The notes under the pieces were generated by a model. It had not been told where the DNA came from. It saw only the letters and a list, made by a program, of their open reading frames with translations, and searched no databases. A stretch of 5,330 nucleotides of DNA from Desulfobacteraceae bacterium (GTDB lineage: Bacteria > Desulfobacterota > DSM-4660 > Desulfatiglandales > Desulfatiglandaceae), in contig CP070700.1 in NCBI GenBank assembly GCA_020349865.1, positions 4,939,625 to 4,944,954 on the forward strand, read 5' to 3'. Positions 5,101 through 5,330 of the stretch are shown in pieces (position 1 is the first letter of the stretch; each line of letters begins with the position of its first letter). The translations under genes and the position numbers were made by a program.

Positions 5101-5230
5101 TTTTTTCAGATATCTTATCAAGTCATCAATGATCTTACGAACTTTTCCACAATGTATTGGTTAAGGCCCCTGATTCTTGCCAGCACTTCAGGTCTTCAAT
5201 TTTTTTATTTTCGTGGTTCTCATCCGACCT
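5101..5230 (-). pseudogene. Internally deleted four-helix-bundle (23S rRNA intervening-sequence type) protein remnant
   Basis: On the minus strand, 5230 down to 5138 is open and includes KKIEDLKCWQES followed by GALTNTLW, closely resembling the first helix of four-helix-bundle proteins related to the 23S rRNA intervening-sequence protein (typically EDLxVWQxARxLT). It has no in-frame ATG and ends at a stop at 5135-5137. In another frame, 5145 to 5101 gives KVRKIIDDLIRYLKK, which resembles the last helix of the same family; that frame stays open to a stop at 5047. The two ends nearly abut, so roughly 75 middle residues of a 110-130-residue protein are missing, with a frame change. The family call is from recognition of the sequence pattern, not from a search. 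Genes of this family are frequent strays in anaerobe genomes. Confidence 0.5.
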
Positions 5231-5330
5231 TTATCCCTTTTGCTGATTTACACGTCTAATTGGAGAAGCGGCAACTGGCGAACTCCCAAACCATGATGCT
5301 GTGAGATAGATACTTTAGGCACTTTAGTTC
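5231..5330. other. Right edge: no gene seen; short direct repeat ACTTTAG
   Basis: No coding potential is apparent on either strand. ACTTTAG occurs at 5312-5318 and again at 5321-5327, nine bases apart. GGCAACT at 5270-5276 is followed by GGCGAACT at 5277-5284. These short-period repeats lie upstream, on the minus strand, of the pseudogene and may continue past the window. Confidence 0.3.

Noticed and set aside
1..5330. CRISPR array, tRNA, rRNA or intact insertion sequence
   Set aside because: No spaced long direct repeats, no tRNA cloverleaf or rRNA-like segment, and no transposase motif were seen on either strand.

Overview
The window carries four + strand genes followed by one convergent - strand gene. 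Three of the + strand products are recognisable as the consecutive dearomatised-ring enzymes of anaerobic benzoyl-CoA degradation: cyclohexa-1,5-diene-1-carbonyl-CoA hydratase (dch/bamR), 6-hydroxycyclohex-1-ene-1-carbonyl-CoA dehydrogenase (had/bamQ) and the ring-opening hydrolase (oah/bamA). This set occurs in strictly or facultatively anaerobic aromatic degraders. The moderate base composition, strong AAGGAGG ribosome sites and repeat-rich intergenic DNA fit best with an obligate anaerobe of the Desulfobacterota (sulfate reducer or Syntrophus-like syntroph). That placement is inference. No ring reductase, CoA ligase or rRNA lies in the window to confirm it.

Layout. 1-229: a possible terminator of an upstream gene, then a promoter region with two overlapping sigma70-like promoters, an 18-bp near-palindrome and three 11-bp direct repeats. 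230-982: a FabG-like SDR oxidoreductase. 983-1081: a gap with two heptamer arrays. 1082-2188: had. 2256-3392: oah (bamA). 3393-3762: a 370-base gap with a TTCG-loop hairpin, a small inverted repeat, and an inverted pair of octamer-repeat blocks enclosing a third heptamer array. 3763-4530: dch. 4531-4613: a convergent gap with a hairpin. 4614-5009 (-): a stand-alone B12-binding subunit of the methylmalonyl-CoA mutase type. 5010-5330: no intact gene; it holds what looks like an internally deleted four-helix-bundle protein pseudogene and a short repeat at the edge.

How the genes work together. Benzoyl-CoA reductase (not in the window) yields the dienoyl-CoA. Dch hydrates it, Had oxidises the alcohol with NAD+, and Oah adds water and hydrolytically opens the ring to 3-hydroxypimelyl-CoA. 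The next step is oxidation of that 3-hydroxyacyl-CoA, and the leading SDR is a reasonable but unproven candidate for it. The B12 protein belongs to acyl-CoA carbon-skeleton rearrangement and is not an obvious part of the same pathway. I do not see a wholly new system. The most unusual material is the layered promoter region, the short-period intergenic repeats and the collapsed pseudogene.
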